From positions 248,001 to 312,000 of the forward strand of contig CAVTPD010000001.1 of assembly GCA_963736575.1 (NCBI GenBank): a DNA stretch of 64,000 bases, in the 5' to 3' direction. The notes beneath the pieces are model-generated. The model saw only the letters and a list, made by a program, of their open reading frames with translations. It did no database searches and was not told the DNA's origin. Shown piece after piece: positions 28,881-35,976 of this stretch. The number at the start of each line of letters is the position of its first letter. The stretch's first letter is position 1. The position numbers and the translations under genes were made by a program. Source of the stretch: CAVTPD01 sp963736575. Lineage in GTDB: Bacteria; Bacteroidota; Bacteroidia; Cytophagales; JAAEPT01.

Positions 28881-29180
28881 ATGAAGCCACTAGACCTTCA
28901 CGAACTCGCAGGAAGTGTGATAGATGAGAATACGCTAATTTCCTTTATTATCGCGCTGGCGGAAGACCGTGAGGACGAAGTCGCAAAGGAGAAGAGCAAT
29001 CCATCTTCTCCCTATAGCGCAGGGGCGAATGGGTGGGAGAACGGCAGCATCGAGGGATTTTTAGGCGCGGCGGGTGCCTGGGCTGAGGCATCGAAGAATG
29101 GCTTGCCTTATTACGAACCCTCGCAGAATCCATGGACTCGAATCGCTCAGATTCTTCTCATGGGCAAGCACTACGAATAA
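28881..29180 (+). CDS. DUF7660-like cassette protein
   Basis: 99 residues (MKPLDLHELAGSVIDENTLISFI). The pattern 'LISFIIALAEDRED...GANGWENGSIEGFLGAAGAWAEA...PWTRIAQILLMGKHYE' fits the small DUF7660 family: an early 'F...La.D' helix, a central 'gWeN.sie.FL.a..aW', and a C-terminal 'W..iA..L..gk.YE'. Members are frequent in integron cassettes and phage-adjacent loci, and their function is unknown. It is complete and begins 42 bp inside the cassette. Confidence 0.72.
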   Translation: MKPLDLHELAGSVIDENTLISFIIALAEDREDEVAKEKSNPSSPYSAGANGWENGSIEGFLGAAGAWAEASKNGLPYYEPSQNPWTRIAQILLMGKHYE

Positions 29181-29207
29181 TCCCTTCAATGACAGACAAT
29201 CAAAGAA

Positions 29208-29295
29208 GGATAACAAGTCGGAGATGGCGACGCCGAGGAAGCCGCCTGATTAAATTGGAGCTTTACACCGGCGCGCCATTCCTATGGCGTTCTGC
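29208..29295 (+). repeat. attC site (cassette 6)
   Basis: R'' GGATAAC complements own R' GTTATCC (28839); main-family arms; next R' GTTCTGC at 29289. Confidence 0.88.
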
Positions 29296-29321
29296 AAAGA
29301 AATGAAGACCCAGCAAGAAAC

Positions 29322-29723
29322 ATGACGAAGAGCTCAATGGAACCCAAACTAAGAATCCCTAAGGCGGTTTCCATCCTTATAGTGATCTTCTTCTTCACTC
29401 CGTTTGTCTGCCTATTTCTCCCAAGTGAACTAGCAATGGATAGAGACTACAGTCATCCCTACCTTGCCTATACGACGCCACTCGCCTTAATGGCACCACT
29501 TTTCTTCTACGTCCCAATTCTGATAATGGACTCGTTCAAGTTGTCGGTTGGAATCTGGTTCTACTGTGGAGCATTTCTTCAATCGCTTTTCCTGACACTC
29601 ACAACGATAGGCATACTTTGGCTTCTCTTGCGCTCAAGATCCCGTCAGCTCAATGCCTACAGAGACCAACCAAACAAAGATGCAGAACAAGTCGGAGATG
29701 GCGACGCCGAGGAAGCCGTCTGA
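29322..29723 (+). CDS. cassette-encoded small membrane protein
   Basis: 133 residues. Three membrane segments are visible: 'AVSILIVIFFFTPFVCLFL', 'TPLALMAPLFFYVPILIM' and 'FLQSLFLTLTTIGILWLLL'. The last residues ('EQVGDGDAEEAV') come from the attC. An in-frame ATG five codons later (MEPKL) is an alternative start. No homologous family recognised; many array cassettes encode short membrane proteins of this type. Confidence 0.65.
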   Translation: MTKSSMEPKLRIPKAVSILIVIFFFTPFVCLFLPSELAMDRDYSHPYLAYTTPLALMAPLFFYVPILIMDSFKLSVGIWFYCGAFLQSLFLTLTTIGILWLLLRSRSRQLNAYRDQPNKDAEQVGDGDAEEAV

Positions 29724-29770
29724 TTAAATTGGGAGCTTGACACCGGCGCGCCATTCCTATGACGTTAGCT
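29682..29770 (+). repeat. attC site (cassette 7)
   Basis: R'' GCAGAAC complements own R' GTTCTGC (29289); main-family arms; next R' GTTAGCT at 29764 opens the third 529-bp copy. Confidence 0.88.
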
Positions 29771-30292
29771 ATGGAAACGTTTGCAAAAATTCCACAGAAG
29801 ACTTCAATAAAAGCGTTCATCTGAACAATTGCCTCGACACGTCAAAACGTGTGGGTATCATCGACTTCAGAGAGCGTGAGACCAAGGAGGCTATCGCCGG
29901 TGGTTTCAAGAGCTCAATGAAGTCGATGATACCTAGCAGCCGTCGAGCGGTAGGGAGTCGGCTTGAGGCAATTTTTCAGATGAAGGGATTTATTCTGTGG
30001 AGTTTTTGTTGTTTTGGCCGCCTCGCAGGCATCTGCGGTGAGTTCCGCTTAATAGCAAAGGGAACGCGTCAATACATGATTGGACACGACCCCCTTTGCA
30101 AGTGATGAGCGCGGAACTCGGTTTCCATTCCGTTCGGTCGGGAAGACGAGTCGGGTCGGGCGGCGGCGCCCAACCCTGCAAAGCAACTCGAATCCGCCCT
30201 CACAGCTAACAAGCCGGATGCGTGCACCGGGGTATGGCGCTTCGTTTCGCTGGCGCTCGACAAAGCTTGCACCCCGGTGCACGATCCTTAAT
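29764..30292 (+). repeat. 529-bp cassette, copy 3 of 3
   Basis: From GTTAGCT (29764) to the R' box GTTATGC at 30293, the same length as copies 1 and 2. Against copy 1 I find only two changes ('tatgga' for 'tataga' and 'attctg' for 'gttctg'), both altering the predicted amino acid. Hairpin arms at 29855-29869 and 29918-29932 and the small hairpin at 29837-29852 are conserved. Copies 1 and 3 are about 3.1 kb apart with other cassettes between, so the spread was by cassette excision/insertion or by recombination, not tandem slippage. Confidence 0.85.
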
Positions 30293-30299
30293 GTTATGC
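30204..30299 (+). repeat. attC site of 529-bp cassette copy 3
   Basis: Identical in layout to copy 1: R'' AGCTAAC, perfect 12-bp arms with one extrahelical G, next R' GTTATGC at 30293. Confidence 0.85.
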
Positions 30300-30305
30300 A
30301 AAGAA

Positions 30306-30749
30306 ATGAAGACATTAATGATAAGCATCTTTCTGGTTATCGGATGTCTTTCGTCATGCGACCGATCCGCTCAGAAATTGCGAGAGATGGAGCCGATAGA
30401 AGTCGTCGGAACCGTCAAAACTAGCACTGGGCTGATTGTCAGATATCGCATTCCTAAGGCTCCTGACAGTTGGCATTGTGCCGGAGCAAATCTAAATCAT
30501 ACCGGAGATGAGTTTAGGCTTTCGTTTGTCGCTGCGCATGATGCCAACGACGGGGCTATTGTTGATTTGCCAGCCGAGAACTCAACGCAGCCAGGAATAC
30601 ATCAAATTGAAGTGCCACTTGGAGGCGTCACTAATTTTTCGCTATTCATAGATGGGAAGCACGAGGGTGACTTCGAGCTTGGCAGGTCAATCGAAAACAA
30701 GAAGGATAACAAGTCGGAGATGGCGACGCCGAGGAAGCCGTCTGATTAA
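30306..30749 (+). CDS. cassette-encoded lipoprotein, unknown function
   Basis: 147 residues from ATG 30306 (MKTLMISIFLVIGCLSSCDRS). A lipobox 'CLSSC' predicts a lipoprotein. The mature part is beta-rich ('VGTVKTSTGLIVRYRIP', 'GIHQIEVPLGGVTNFSLFIDGK') and hints at an immunoglobulin-like or carbohydrate-binding sandwich, without a match I can name. Residues after 'NKKD' are attC-encoded ('NKSEMATPRKPSD'). The start codon lies 13 bp from the recombination point. Confidence 0.68.
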   Translation: MKTLMISIFLVIGCLSSCDRSAQKLREMEPIEVVGTVKTSTGLIVRYRIPKAPDSWHCAGANLNHTGDEFRLSFVAAHDANDGAIVDLPAENSTQPGIHQIEVPLGGVTNFSLFIDGKHEGDFELGRSIENKKDNKSEMATPRKPSD

Positions 30750-30791
30750 ATTCGGGCTTTACACCGGCGCGCCATTCCTATAACGTTATGC
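30704..30791 (+). repeat. attC site (cassette 9)
   Basis: R'' GGATAAC; this cassette's own R' is GTTATGC (30293), so one position does not pair. Main-family arms; next R' GTTATGC at 30785. Confidence 0.85.
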
Positions 30792-31244
30792 AAGAAAACG
30801 ATTCCAGTTTCCGAGTTGCTGCGTGGGTTGCGCGAAGACCATTTCGGCTGGCCAACCTGCGACGAGCGTAGCGTTCCCGTGCATTGGCTCGACTACGACC
30901 AGCATGAAGGGCAGTTAGATTGCTACGCGCCTCGTTGTTCCTATTCATTGGCGCAACATGTGGCTCGGGTCGTCGTCATCGAGATTTCGTTGCAGCGCTT
31001 CGTTCGCGCCCATTGGCTCAGTTTGCGGCGACGAATGCGACCCGAGAAGCGACAGCGAAGGTGACACGGGTGTTGTGTTGCGCTGCTTGGGTGCTTGACC
31101 GATGGCTTGATTCTTCGGATTCTCCTCTTCGTCGGACAGTCAGGGTTAGTCGGAATAGAAGAGGCATAACAAGTCGGAGATGGCGACGCCGAGGAAGCCG
31201 TCTGATTAAATTCGGGCTTTACACCGGCGCGCCATTCCTATGAC
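30785..31244 (+). other. cassette 10, no convincing gene
   Basis: 460 bp between GTTATGC (30785) and GTTCTAC (31245). The plus-strand frames 30816-31064 (82 residues) and 30920-31243 (107 residues) are Arg/Trp/His-rich, overlap each other in different frames, and show no domain. The first starts close to the cassette edge and might be a decayed gene. Nothing else seen. Confidence 0.55.
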
Positions 31245-31251
31245 GTTCTAC
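31164..31251 (+). repeat. attC site (cassette 10)
   Basis: R'' GCATAAC complements own R' GTTATGC (30785); main-family arms; next R' GTTCTAC at 31245. Confidence 0.87.
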
Positions 31252-31492
31252 AAGAAACTATTACACTCATTATCCAGATAGTTCCGAAGCGTGGCAGGGG
31301 TTTCGCAGAGTCTTCGTTCGTATGCACCGGCTCGGGTTTTGCTGATTCTTCGTTCGCATGAATCTGCTGGGCTTTCGCAGAGTCTTCGTTCGCATGCATT
31401 GGCTCAGGTTCCACAGAGTCTCCGCTCGTATGAATTGGCTCGGGTTCTGCAAAATCTTCGAGATTGTTCTTGAATCGGGCAGTAAGGGTCAT
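31238..31492 (-). CDS. reverse-oriented cassette gene with 12-residue repeats (tentative)
   Basis: 84 residues from ATG 31492 ('MTLTARFKNNLEDFAEPEP'). The protein contains four or five 12-residue repeats of the form E-x-S-A-K-P-E-P-x-H-x-N, encoded by 36-bp tandem repeats at about 31,305-31,450. The same bases read on the plus strand give a 60-residue repetitive frame (31,291-31,473), so strand is not certain. The minus strand is favoured because cassette 5 contains a similar minus-strand start (MTLIARFK). Most integron cassette genes run the other way, which makes this unusual. No Shine-Dalgarno is visible. Confidence 0.4.
   Translation of the reverse strand: MTLTARFKNNLEDFAEPEPIHTSGDSVEPEPMHANEDSAKAQQIHANEESAKPEPVHTNEDSAKPLPRFGTIWIMSVIVSCRTS
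31305..31455. repeat. 36-bp tandem repeat, about 4 copies
   Basis: Units such as 'cgcagagtcttcgttcg...' recur at a 36-bp period with 70-90% similarity by eye ('gcagagtcttcgttcg', 'ctgattcttcgttcgc', 'gcagagtcttcgttcgc', 'acagagtctccgctcg'). The period is a multiple of three, and either strand stays open, so the repeat is compatible with protein-level repetition. Confidence 0.75.
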
Positions 31493-31506
31493 TTGGAAGA
31501 AAAGAG

Positions 31507-31594
31507 GTAGAACAAGACGGAGATGGCGACGCCGAGGAAGCCGTATGTTTATTTTGGACATTGACACCGGCGCGCCATTCCTATGACGTTAGGC
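31507..31594 (+). repeat. attC site (cassette 11)
   Basis: R'' GTAGAAC complements own R' GTTCTAC (31245), a variant pair seen only in this cassette; arms of the main family ('acggagatggcgacg'); next R' GTTAGGC at 31588. Confidence 0.88.
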
Positions 31595-31610
31595 AAAGAA
31601 ACGAAGAGCA

Positions 31611-32093
31611 ATGGCAATCACACAAATTGGTAAGACAAGCCCGAGAATAAAAGTTGGCAACAGTTGTTCGACTAAGAGAGTCGCGGGCTACAGCGAAGCG
31701 GTCATGCCAGTTTCTGAGCCAACAGAGCTACCAATCGGTTCGACCGCTCAGGAGCTGCTTGATTTGAGTTCCAATACACACATTTGTCAGCTTATTGGCT
31801 TAGCCTACTCAACCCATCGCGCGAAATCCAAAGCCAAATTGGACATTCCCGAAGACGCTTACGATCGAATAACAATACTCGTTTCAGGTGGACCATGGAC
31901 ACAGCGCATGTGGCTGGTTGGTGAGGACGTTGATACGACACTAACGCTCACCGAATCGGGCGATTACATAATGTGGGACCCTGGATTTCGGCATGAGTGG
32001 ACGCCGCCCCAAGACCACGACACAGTCATGCTCACACTCACAATAAGAAAATGGCCTAAGCAAACGATGAAAAAGCCTAACAAGAATAGATGA
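31611..32093 (+). CDS. cassette-encoded protein, cupin-like (tentative)
   Basis: 160 residues (MAITQIGKTSPRIKVGN). The second half ('YDRITILVSGGPWTQRMWLVGEDVDTTLTLTESGDYIMWDPGFRHEW', 'TVMLTLTIRKW') reads like a beta-barrel with a single His near 'GFRHEW', which could be a degenerate cupin; the metal-binding triad is not clear. The original C terminus ran into the attC, but the stop codon (TGA 32091-32093) is now supplied by the left end of the inserted IS element. It starts 23 bp inside its cassette. Confidence 0.6.
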   Translation: MAITQIGKTSPRIKVGNSCSTKRVAGYSEAVMPVSEPTELPIGSTAQELLDLSSNTHICQLIGLAYSTHRAKSKAKLDIPEDAYDRITILVSGGPWTQRMWLVGEDVDTTLTLTESGDYIMWDPGFRHEWTPPQDHDTVMLTLTIRKWPKQTMKKPNKNR

Positions 32094-32143
32094 GAAGGCA
32101 GCGCGGGTCATGTTTGACCCGATAGGTTATACTAACCGCTGTC

Positions 32144-33199
32144 ATGAAAACAAAACCATCATCTACTACAACCCTCGGAATCGACCTTGGCGACCGTAAG
32201 CACGCCGTGTGCGCACTCAATGCCTCCGGCGAGATTCTCGTCGAGCAGTCCATTACCAACACCCGTGAGTCGCTTGCAAAGTTGAGTGCCCGGCACCCGA
32301 TTGCGCTCATTGTCATGGAGGTCGGGATGAACAGTCCTTGGATCAGCCGGTTCTTCGAGTCACTCGGCCACCGTGTGCTGGTTGCCAATGCCCGCAAGCT
32401 CCGGGCGATCTACTCGAACGACCGCAAGTCCGACCGCAGGGATGCCCAGATGCTTGCCCGTCTCGCCCGTGCCGATGAAAATCTGATTCATCCGATTCAA
32501 CATGGCACCGAGCAGGCGCAGCGTGACCTCCTCCAGATCAAGCTGCGCGACAACCTGGTGCGCCAGCGTGTGGATGTCATAAGTGCGGTGCGTTTCACCC
32601 TTAAGAGTATGGGTATTCGCCTGCGCTCTCCGAAGACTAGCTGCTTCGCAAAGCACGCGCGGCGCGAGCTCGAAACGGATTTCCCTGAGACCCTGGATCT
32701 CATCGAGCCGTCACTGGCTGTTCTCGATATGATGACCGCGCAGATCCGCAAGCTTGAGGCCGGCATTGAGAAGCTCGTTTGCGAGAGCTACCCGCAGTGT
32801 AGGTATCTGCAAGGAATCACCGGGGTGGGAACGATCACCTCATTGACTTTCGTGCTGACCATCGGAGATCCCAAACGCTTCGCACGTAGCCGTGATGTGG
32901 GGGCCTATCTTGGCCTGGTGCCGAAGCGCGACCAGTCCGGCGACACTGACAAGCAGTTGCGAATATCCAAAGCAGGCAACGCCTACCTCAGGCGCTTGTT
33001 GGTCGGTGCCGCGCAGTATGTGCTCGGCCCCTTCGGCCCCGACTGCGAGCTGAAACGTCACGGCCTGAAACTTGCCGAACGCGGAGGGCAGCGGGCGAAG
33101 AAAAAGGCGGTTGTCGCAATCGCCCGCAAACTCGCGGTAATGATGCTCGCGCTGCTGAGAGACGGTGCGGATTACCGCCCGGAACAGATAGCCGCCTGA
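32144..33199 (+). CDS. IS110/IS1111-family transposase
   Basis: 351 residues. An N-terminal RuvC-like DEDD domain shows 'GIDLGDRKHAV' (first Asp), 'IALIVMEVGMN' (Glu) and 'SDRRDAQMLARLAR' (two Asp). The C-terminal domain has the family 'ITGVGTITSLTFVLTIGDPKRFARSRDVGAYLGLVP' and 'ISKAGNAYLRRLLVGAA', in which the Ser of 'ISKAG' is the second catalytic residue. Length and order are complete and there is no frameshift. These enzymes act with an RNA encoded by the element's own non-coding end. Confidence 0.93.
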   Translation: MKTKPSSTTTLGIDLGDRKHAVCALNASGEILVEQSITNTRESLAKLSARHPIALIVMEVGMNSPWISRFFESLGHRVLVANARKLRAIYSNDRKSDRRDAQMLARLARADENLIHPIQHGTEQAQRDLLQIKLRDNLVRQRVDVISAVRFTLKSMGIRLRSPKTSCFAKHARRELETDFPETLDLIEPSLAVLDMMTAQIRKLEAGIEKLVCESYPQCRYLQGITGVGTITSLTFVLTIGDPKRFARSRDVGAYLGLVPKRDQSGDTDKQLRISKAGNAYLRRLLVGAAQYVLGPFGPDCELKRHGLKLAERGGQRAKKKAVVAIARKLAVMMLALLRDGADYRPEQIAA

Positions 33200-33561
33200 G
33201 ACCGAAATAAATTTTCTATGAAACAAGAACTACAGATTTGGAGTGATCACGAAGACTGCGCCTGCACCGGTTACCGACCGGGTGCGATAACAAGAAAGTG
33301 ACGCTCCGCCCCTTTTCCTAAAACGGAATGGAACCATCGGATCAATACATGCACCGTCCCACAACAATCGATGCCAGGCATCGTGGCGATGAGTGCGAAT
33401 GGAAGCGAGAGTCCAATGTTTCTACATTTACAAACCGCCACGGGGTTGCCACCCCGAACCCCGCCGAGCTGTGGCCAGCTCGACCGCCGGGGGGAGCCCC
33501 GAACATAGACCAATGAAAACATAATCCATCAAACTTGAGGTAAACCTCAACTAACTATTGA
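33200..33561 (+). ncRNA. candidate bridge/seek RNA of the IS1111-like element
   Basis: 362 bp of non-coding sequence after the transposase and before the right inverted repeat, the place where IS1111-group elements encode their guide RNA. At 33288-33294 it has TAACAAG, identical to the top strand left of the insertion point, and at 33304-33310 CTCCGCC, the reverse complement of GGCGGAG just right of it, 9 nt apart. This is the arrangement expected of a target-binding loop. G/C hairpins such as 'accggttaccgaccgggt' precede it. I could not find a clear donor loop matching the IS ends, and the RNA ends are unknown. Confidence 0.6.
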
Positions 33562-33663
33562 CTGCCTTCTCATGGAAGGCGGAGATGGCGACGCCGAGGA
33601 AGCCGTCTGATTAAATTTGAGCTTGACCCCGGCGCGCCATTCCTATGACGTTATGCAAAGAAA

Positions 33664-34206
33664 ATGCGCGTATTAATATTCGGAGGTCCAGGGTCGGGAT
33701 GCACGTCAACTGCGAGGCGAATTGGAGAAGAATTCGACCTTCAGATATTCGATTCGGACGCGTATTTCCACAAACCAAGCGATCCTCCGTTCCAAGAGCA
33801 ATACTCTGTTACCGAGAGACGAGAGCGTTTGTCCGACGCGCTCCCACTGGATAGCTGGATTCTTGGTGGTTCAATCGCCACATGGGATATGGATACTCCA
33901 GAAGTCGAATTCGGAATCTTTCTCGATATTCCGAGCGAGGAGAGGTTACGCCGGATCGAATACAGGCAGCGCAGCCTATTTGGTAGCAGAATCGACGAAG
34001 GCGGGGATCTGCACAAAGAACACACAGAATTTCTCCTATGGGCAGAAGATTATGAGGCACGCACTGGAAGAGGACGGAATAGAGAGACAGACCGAGAATA
34101 CTTGATCAACCAGTCCAAGAGCTTCATCGAGATTACTCAACCCGTTGACTTTGAGTCAGTGGTCGCGATAATTCGCCAGTCCTTAGCGGAATACAAAGAA
34201 GCATAA
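33664..34206 (+). CDS. P-loop NTPase, adenylate-kinase-like, cassette-encoded
   Basis: 180 residues (MRVLIFGGPGSGCTSTARRI). The Walker A-like loop is 'GGPGSGCTST', with Cys where most kinases have Lys; related small proteins of this group usually have a Thr at that place ('GSGTTT'). Further family marks are 'FDSDAYFHKPSDPPFQEQ', 'SWILGGSIATWD', 'FGIFLDIPSEERLRRIEYRQRSLFG' and 'EFLLWAEDYE'. A nucleotide-binding role is likely; catalytic competence is doubtful. It starts 14 bp after the cassette edge. Confidence 0.78.
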   Translation: MRVLIFGGPGSGCTSTARRIGEEFDLQIFDSDAYFHKPSDPPFQEQYSVTERRERLSDALPLDSWILGGSIATWDMDTPEVEFGIFLDIPSEERLRRIEYRQRSLFGSRIDEGGDLHKEHTEFLLWAEDYEARTGRGRNRETDREYLINQSKSFIEITQPVDFESVVAIIRQSLAEYKEA

Positions 34207-34288
34207 CAAGGCGGATATGGCGACGCCGAGGAAGCTCTCTGATCAAATTGGGAGTTGACCCCGGCGCGCCATTCCTATGGCGTTCGCA
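34201..34288 (+). repeat. attC site (cassette 13)
   Basis: R'' GCATAAC complements own R' GTTATGC (33650); 'aacaaggcggatatggcg' variant of the family arm; next R' GTTCGCA at 34282. Confidence 0.87.
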
Positions 34289-34295
34289 ATAATAA

Positions 34296-34583
34296 ATGAA
34301 GAGCTTCGTCCTACTCCATCCCGCTTGTCTTCAAGAGTCTCCGTTCCTTCAGCAATTTGCGCTGAAGGACACGAACGCGATCCCGTGCCATGACACACCA
34401 GTTGATGCTGGTGGGTATCTGCAAATCGTTCCGTCAGAGCTGACTGAAGAGGGTCTTTTACACCCATCCAGCGCACCAGCTGTTGACGGCGCGATTCGGC
34501 TTCCTCACGGGATGGTCGAGGTGATCGTAGATAGTAAGGACGATCATGCAATGGGTTTCCTTGATTCCGCCCGTCCACAATGA
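34296..34583 (+). CDS. cassette-encoded protein of unknown function
   Basis: 95 residues (MKSFVLLHPACLQESPFLQQF), starting 14 bp after the cassette edge. No membrane segment or named motif; Ser/Asp-rich, with 'HGMVEVIVDSKDDHAMGFLD' near the end. The position and intact frame favour a real gene. I recognise no family. Confidence 0.55.
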   Translation: MKSFVLLHPACLQESPFLQQFALKDTNAIPCHDTPVDAGGYLQIVPSELTEEGLLHPSSAPAVDGAIRLPHGMVEVIVDSKDDHAMGFLDSARPQ

Positions 34584-34609
34584 ATCCGCCCCCACCGGAA
34601 GATAAAGAA

Positions 34610-34734
34610 TGCGAACAAGGCGGAGCAGTCAACCGACTACCCGCCGTCTGTTCGAAACCGCTCACTTGTCACCCCCTTTTCCGTGCTGCGGAGCGCGCCG
34701 GGAGGTAGCCGGTGACTGTCCTTTGACGTTCGCT
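34610..34734 (+). repeat. attC site (cassette 14), long divergent type
   Basis: R'' TGCGAAC complements own R' GTTCGCA (34282); next R' GTTCGCT at 34728. At 125 bp it is longer than the 88-bp main family. Arms 'cagtcaaccgactacc' and 'ggtagccggtgactg' pair after allowing one or two unpaired bases. Confidence 0.8.
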
Positions 34735-34741
34735 ATAGAAA

Positions 34742-35062
34742 ATGCATTATCCAAAACGCGCGGCTCTTCATTTCTCTCGAATGATGCACCTTTTGAGTCA
34801 ACTTGACGTTGCTCCGAGGGAAGATCTTCGCACTCTGGCGACGGAATTGAAGGCTGGGGTTGAAGAGGACATGAAGATTTGGAGAGCTGCAAGCAAGCGG
34901 GACAAGTTAGCTCAAGCTGATTCCGAGGCACTTGATGTGATTGCGAAGGCTTCGTGCGAGCTTTCCTTTCAAGTAAGCTCATCACCGCAGAAGTCCAATT
35001 GGAGGGCGGGTCTATCTTCCACCATACTTTACCTCTCTGATTACGGGGAGTTATCCGACTGA
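34742..35062 (+). CDS. cassette-encoded helical protein, unknown function
   Basis: 106 residues (MHYPKRAALHFSRMM), starting 14 bp from the cassette edge. Predicted largely helical ('EDLRTLATELKAGVEEDMKIWRAASKRDKLAQ', 'SEALDVIAKASCELSF'); no membrane segment. No family recognised. Between its stop and the attC (35063-35207) I see nothing. Confidence 0.55.
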   Translation: MHYPKRAALHFSRMMHLLSQLDVAPREDLRTLATELKAGVEEDMKIWRAASKRDKLAQADSEALDVIAKASCELSFQVSSSPQKSNWRAGLSSTILYLSDYGELSD

Positions 35063-35207
35063 GCTCGCCTACAGCGCGAGACGCACGTTCAAGCAATAGA
35101 TGTTGTTTGCTTGTCGGCGAATAGATACATGCCATCTTAAGTAGGTCGCACCTTAATTTATTGATACTCATGATTTTTCGCCCTCCTTTTCCTTCGAGAA
35201 TAAAGAA

Positions 35208-35294
35208 AGCGAACAAGGCGCAGAAGCGGACGCCGAACCCGCCGTCTGATCAATTCTACCTTCTCCCCGTCGCCACTTTGCTATAACGTTAGGC
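35208..35294 (+). repeat. attC site (cassette 15)
   Basis: R'' AGCGAAC complements own R' GTTCGCT (34728). Arms differ from the main family ('aggcgcagaagcggacgccg' against 'cccgtcgccactttgc'); next R' GTTAGGC at 35288. Confidence 0.82.
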
Positions 35295-35299
35295 AAGAA

Positions 35300-35875
35300 A
35301 TGAAGATCAAGACCGATGGAGTAACAGCTGCGTTCCAAATCATCAGCGAGGAAGTCGAGAACGTCGCCGCTGGTATCGCAGAACAAGGTTCAGATGCGTT
35401 CAAAGACATGCGCTATTCAGACGCTCTAAGGGCTTAGCTGAAGCGGGCAAAGGACTCTTAGAGTTTCGTGCCAAGGTTGATGCATTACTTGAAGATTGGC
35501 AGAGTGGAATTGATGTCCAAGTGCGGAAGAAGGTAGAGATCAAAGCGCTCCAGCCATCGAAGCCGCAGACTCCTAAATCTAAGAAGACCAGGCTACGCGT
35601 AACCTTTGCAGACGGTCGGGTCATTGAAGAGTATTTCGCAGCCGACACATTCACGCAAGTAATCCGTGAGCTGGGGTTAGATGGAGTCGAAGAATATGGC
35701 TTATCGGTGCGAGGTGTTCCTTTGGTCGGATTCCAGCGTAGGTACATTGTATCAACAACGTCGGGTTGAAGGGCGTTACATTATGACGCATTCAAGCACT
35801 GAAGAGAAGAAGACAACCCTTGAAGAGCTTGCGTCGCATTTCAGCGCGAAATACAAAGTTCAAGTGATAGACTAA
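35300..35875 (+). pseudogene. cassette gene broken by two frameshifts
   Basis: ATG 35300 ('MKIKTDGVTAAFQIISEEVENV') is open to a TAG at about 35,437. The protein continues one base out of frame from 'LAEAGKGLLEFRAKVDALLED' through 'KTRLRVTFADGRVIEEYFAADTFTQVIRELGLDGV' and shifts again near 35,750 to 'EGRYIMTHSSTEEKKTTLEELASHF', ending at 35875. The pieces read as one protein of about 190 residues whose C-terminal half ('F.DG..I....A.TF...I...G...V', then 'HSSTEEK...L..L') resembles a domain I have seen in hypothetical proteins. Two single-base losses or read errors explain it. Confidence 0.6.
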
Positions 35876-35883
35876 ACGAAGAA

Positions 35884-35971
35884 GACTAACAAGTCGGAGA
35901 TGGCGACGCCGATGAAGCCGTATGTTTATTTTGGACATTGACACCGGCGCGCCATTCCTATGACGTTCTGC
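35884..35971 (+). repeat. attC site (cassette 16)
   Basis: R'' GACTAAC is one base from the complement of own R' GTTAGGC (35288). Arms of the main family with 'gccgatgaagccgtatg'; next R' GTTCTGC at 35965. Confidence 0.85.
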
Positions 35972-35976
35972 AAGAA

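Larger units (their letters stand above)
32083..33576 (+). mobile_element. IS110-family insertion sequence, IS1111-like, inside an attC
   Basis: 1,494 bp. Perfect 12-bp subterminal inverted repeats ATGAGAAGGCAG (32090-32101) and CTGCCTTCTCAT (33562-33573), with 7 bp outside the left one and 3 bp outside the right one. The uneven 7/3 flanks, lack of target duplication and insertion in an attC are the features reported for the IS1111-attC group. The transposase runs in the same direction as the array. Ends were placed by restoring the attC sequence; a shift by one or two bases is possible because 'a/ag' is shared by both junctions. Confidence 0.88.
32075..33656 (+). repeat. attC site (cassette 12), interrupted by an IS element
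   Basis: R'' GCCTAAC (32075-32081) complements own R' GTTAGGC (31588). The site then breaks at 32083 and resumes at 33577 ('aggcggagatggcgacgcc'). Removing 32083-33576 rebuilds 'taacaaggcggagatgg' exactly as found in other attC sites of this array. Next R' GTTATGC at 33650. Confidence 0.9.

Noticed and set aside
26162..30299. 529-bp repeats as an insertion sequence or MITE
   Set aside because: Ends are R' boxes and attC, no transposase, no terminal inverted repeats or target duplication.
31305..31455. 36-bp repeats as a CRISPR array
   Set aside because: Units are contiguous without unique spacers, imperfect, and in phase with a reading frame; no cas genes.
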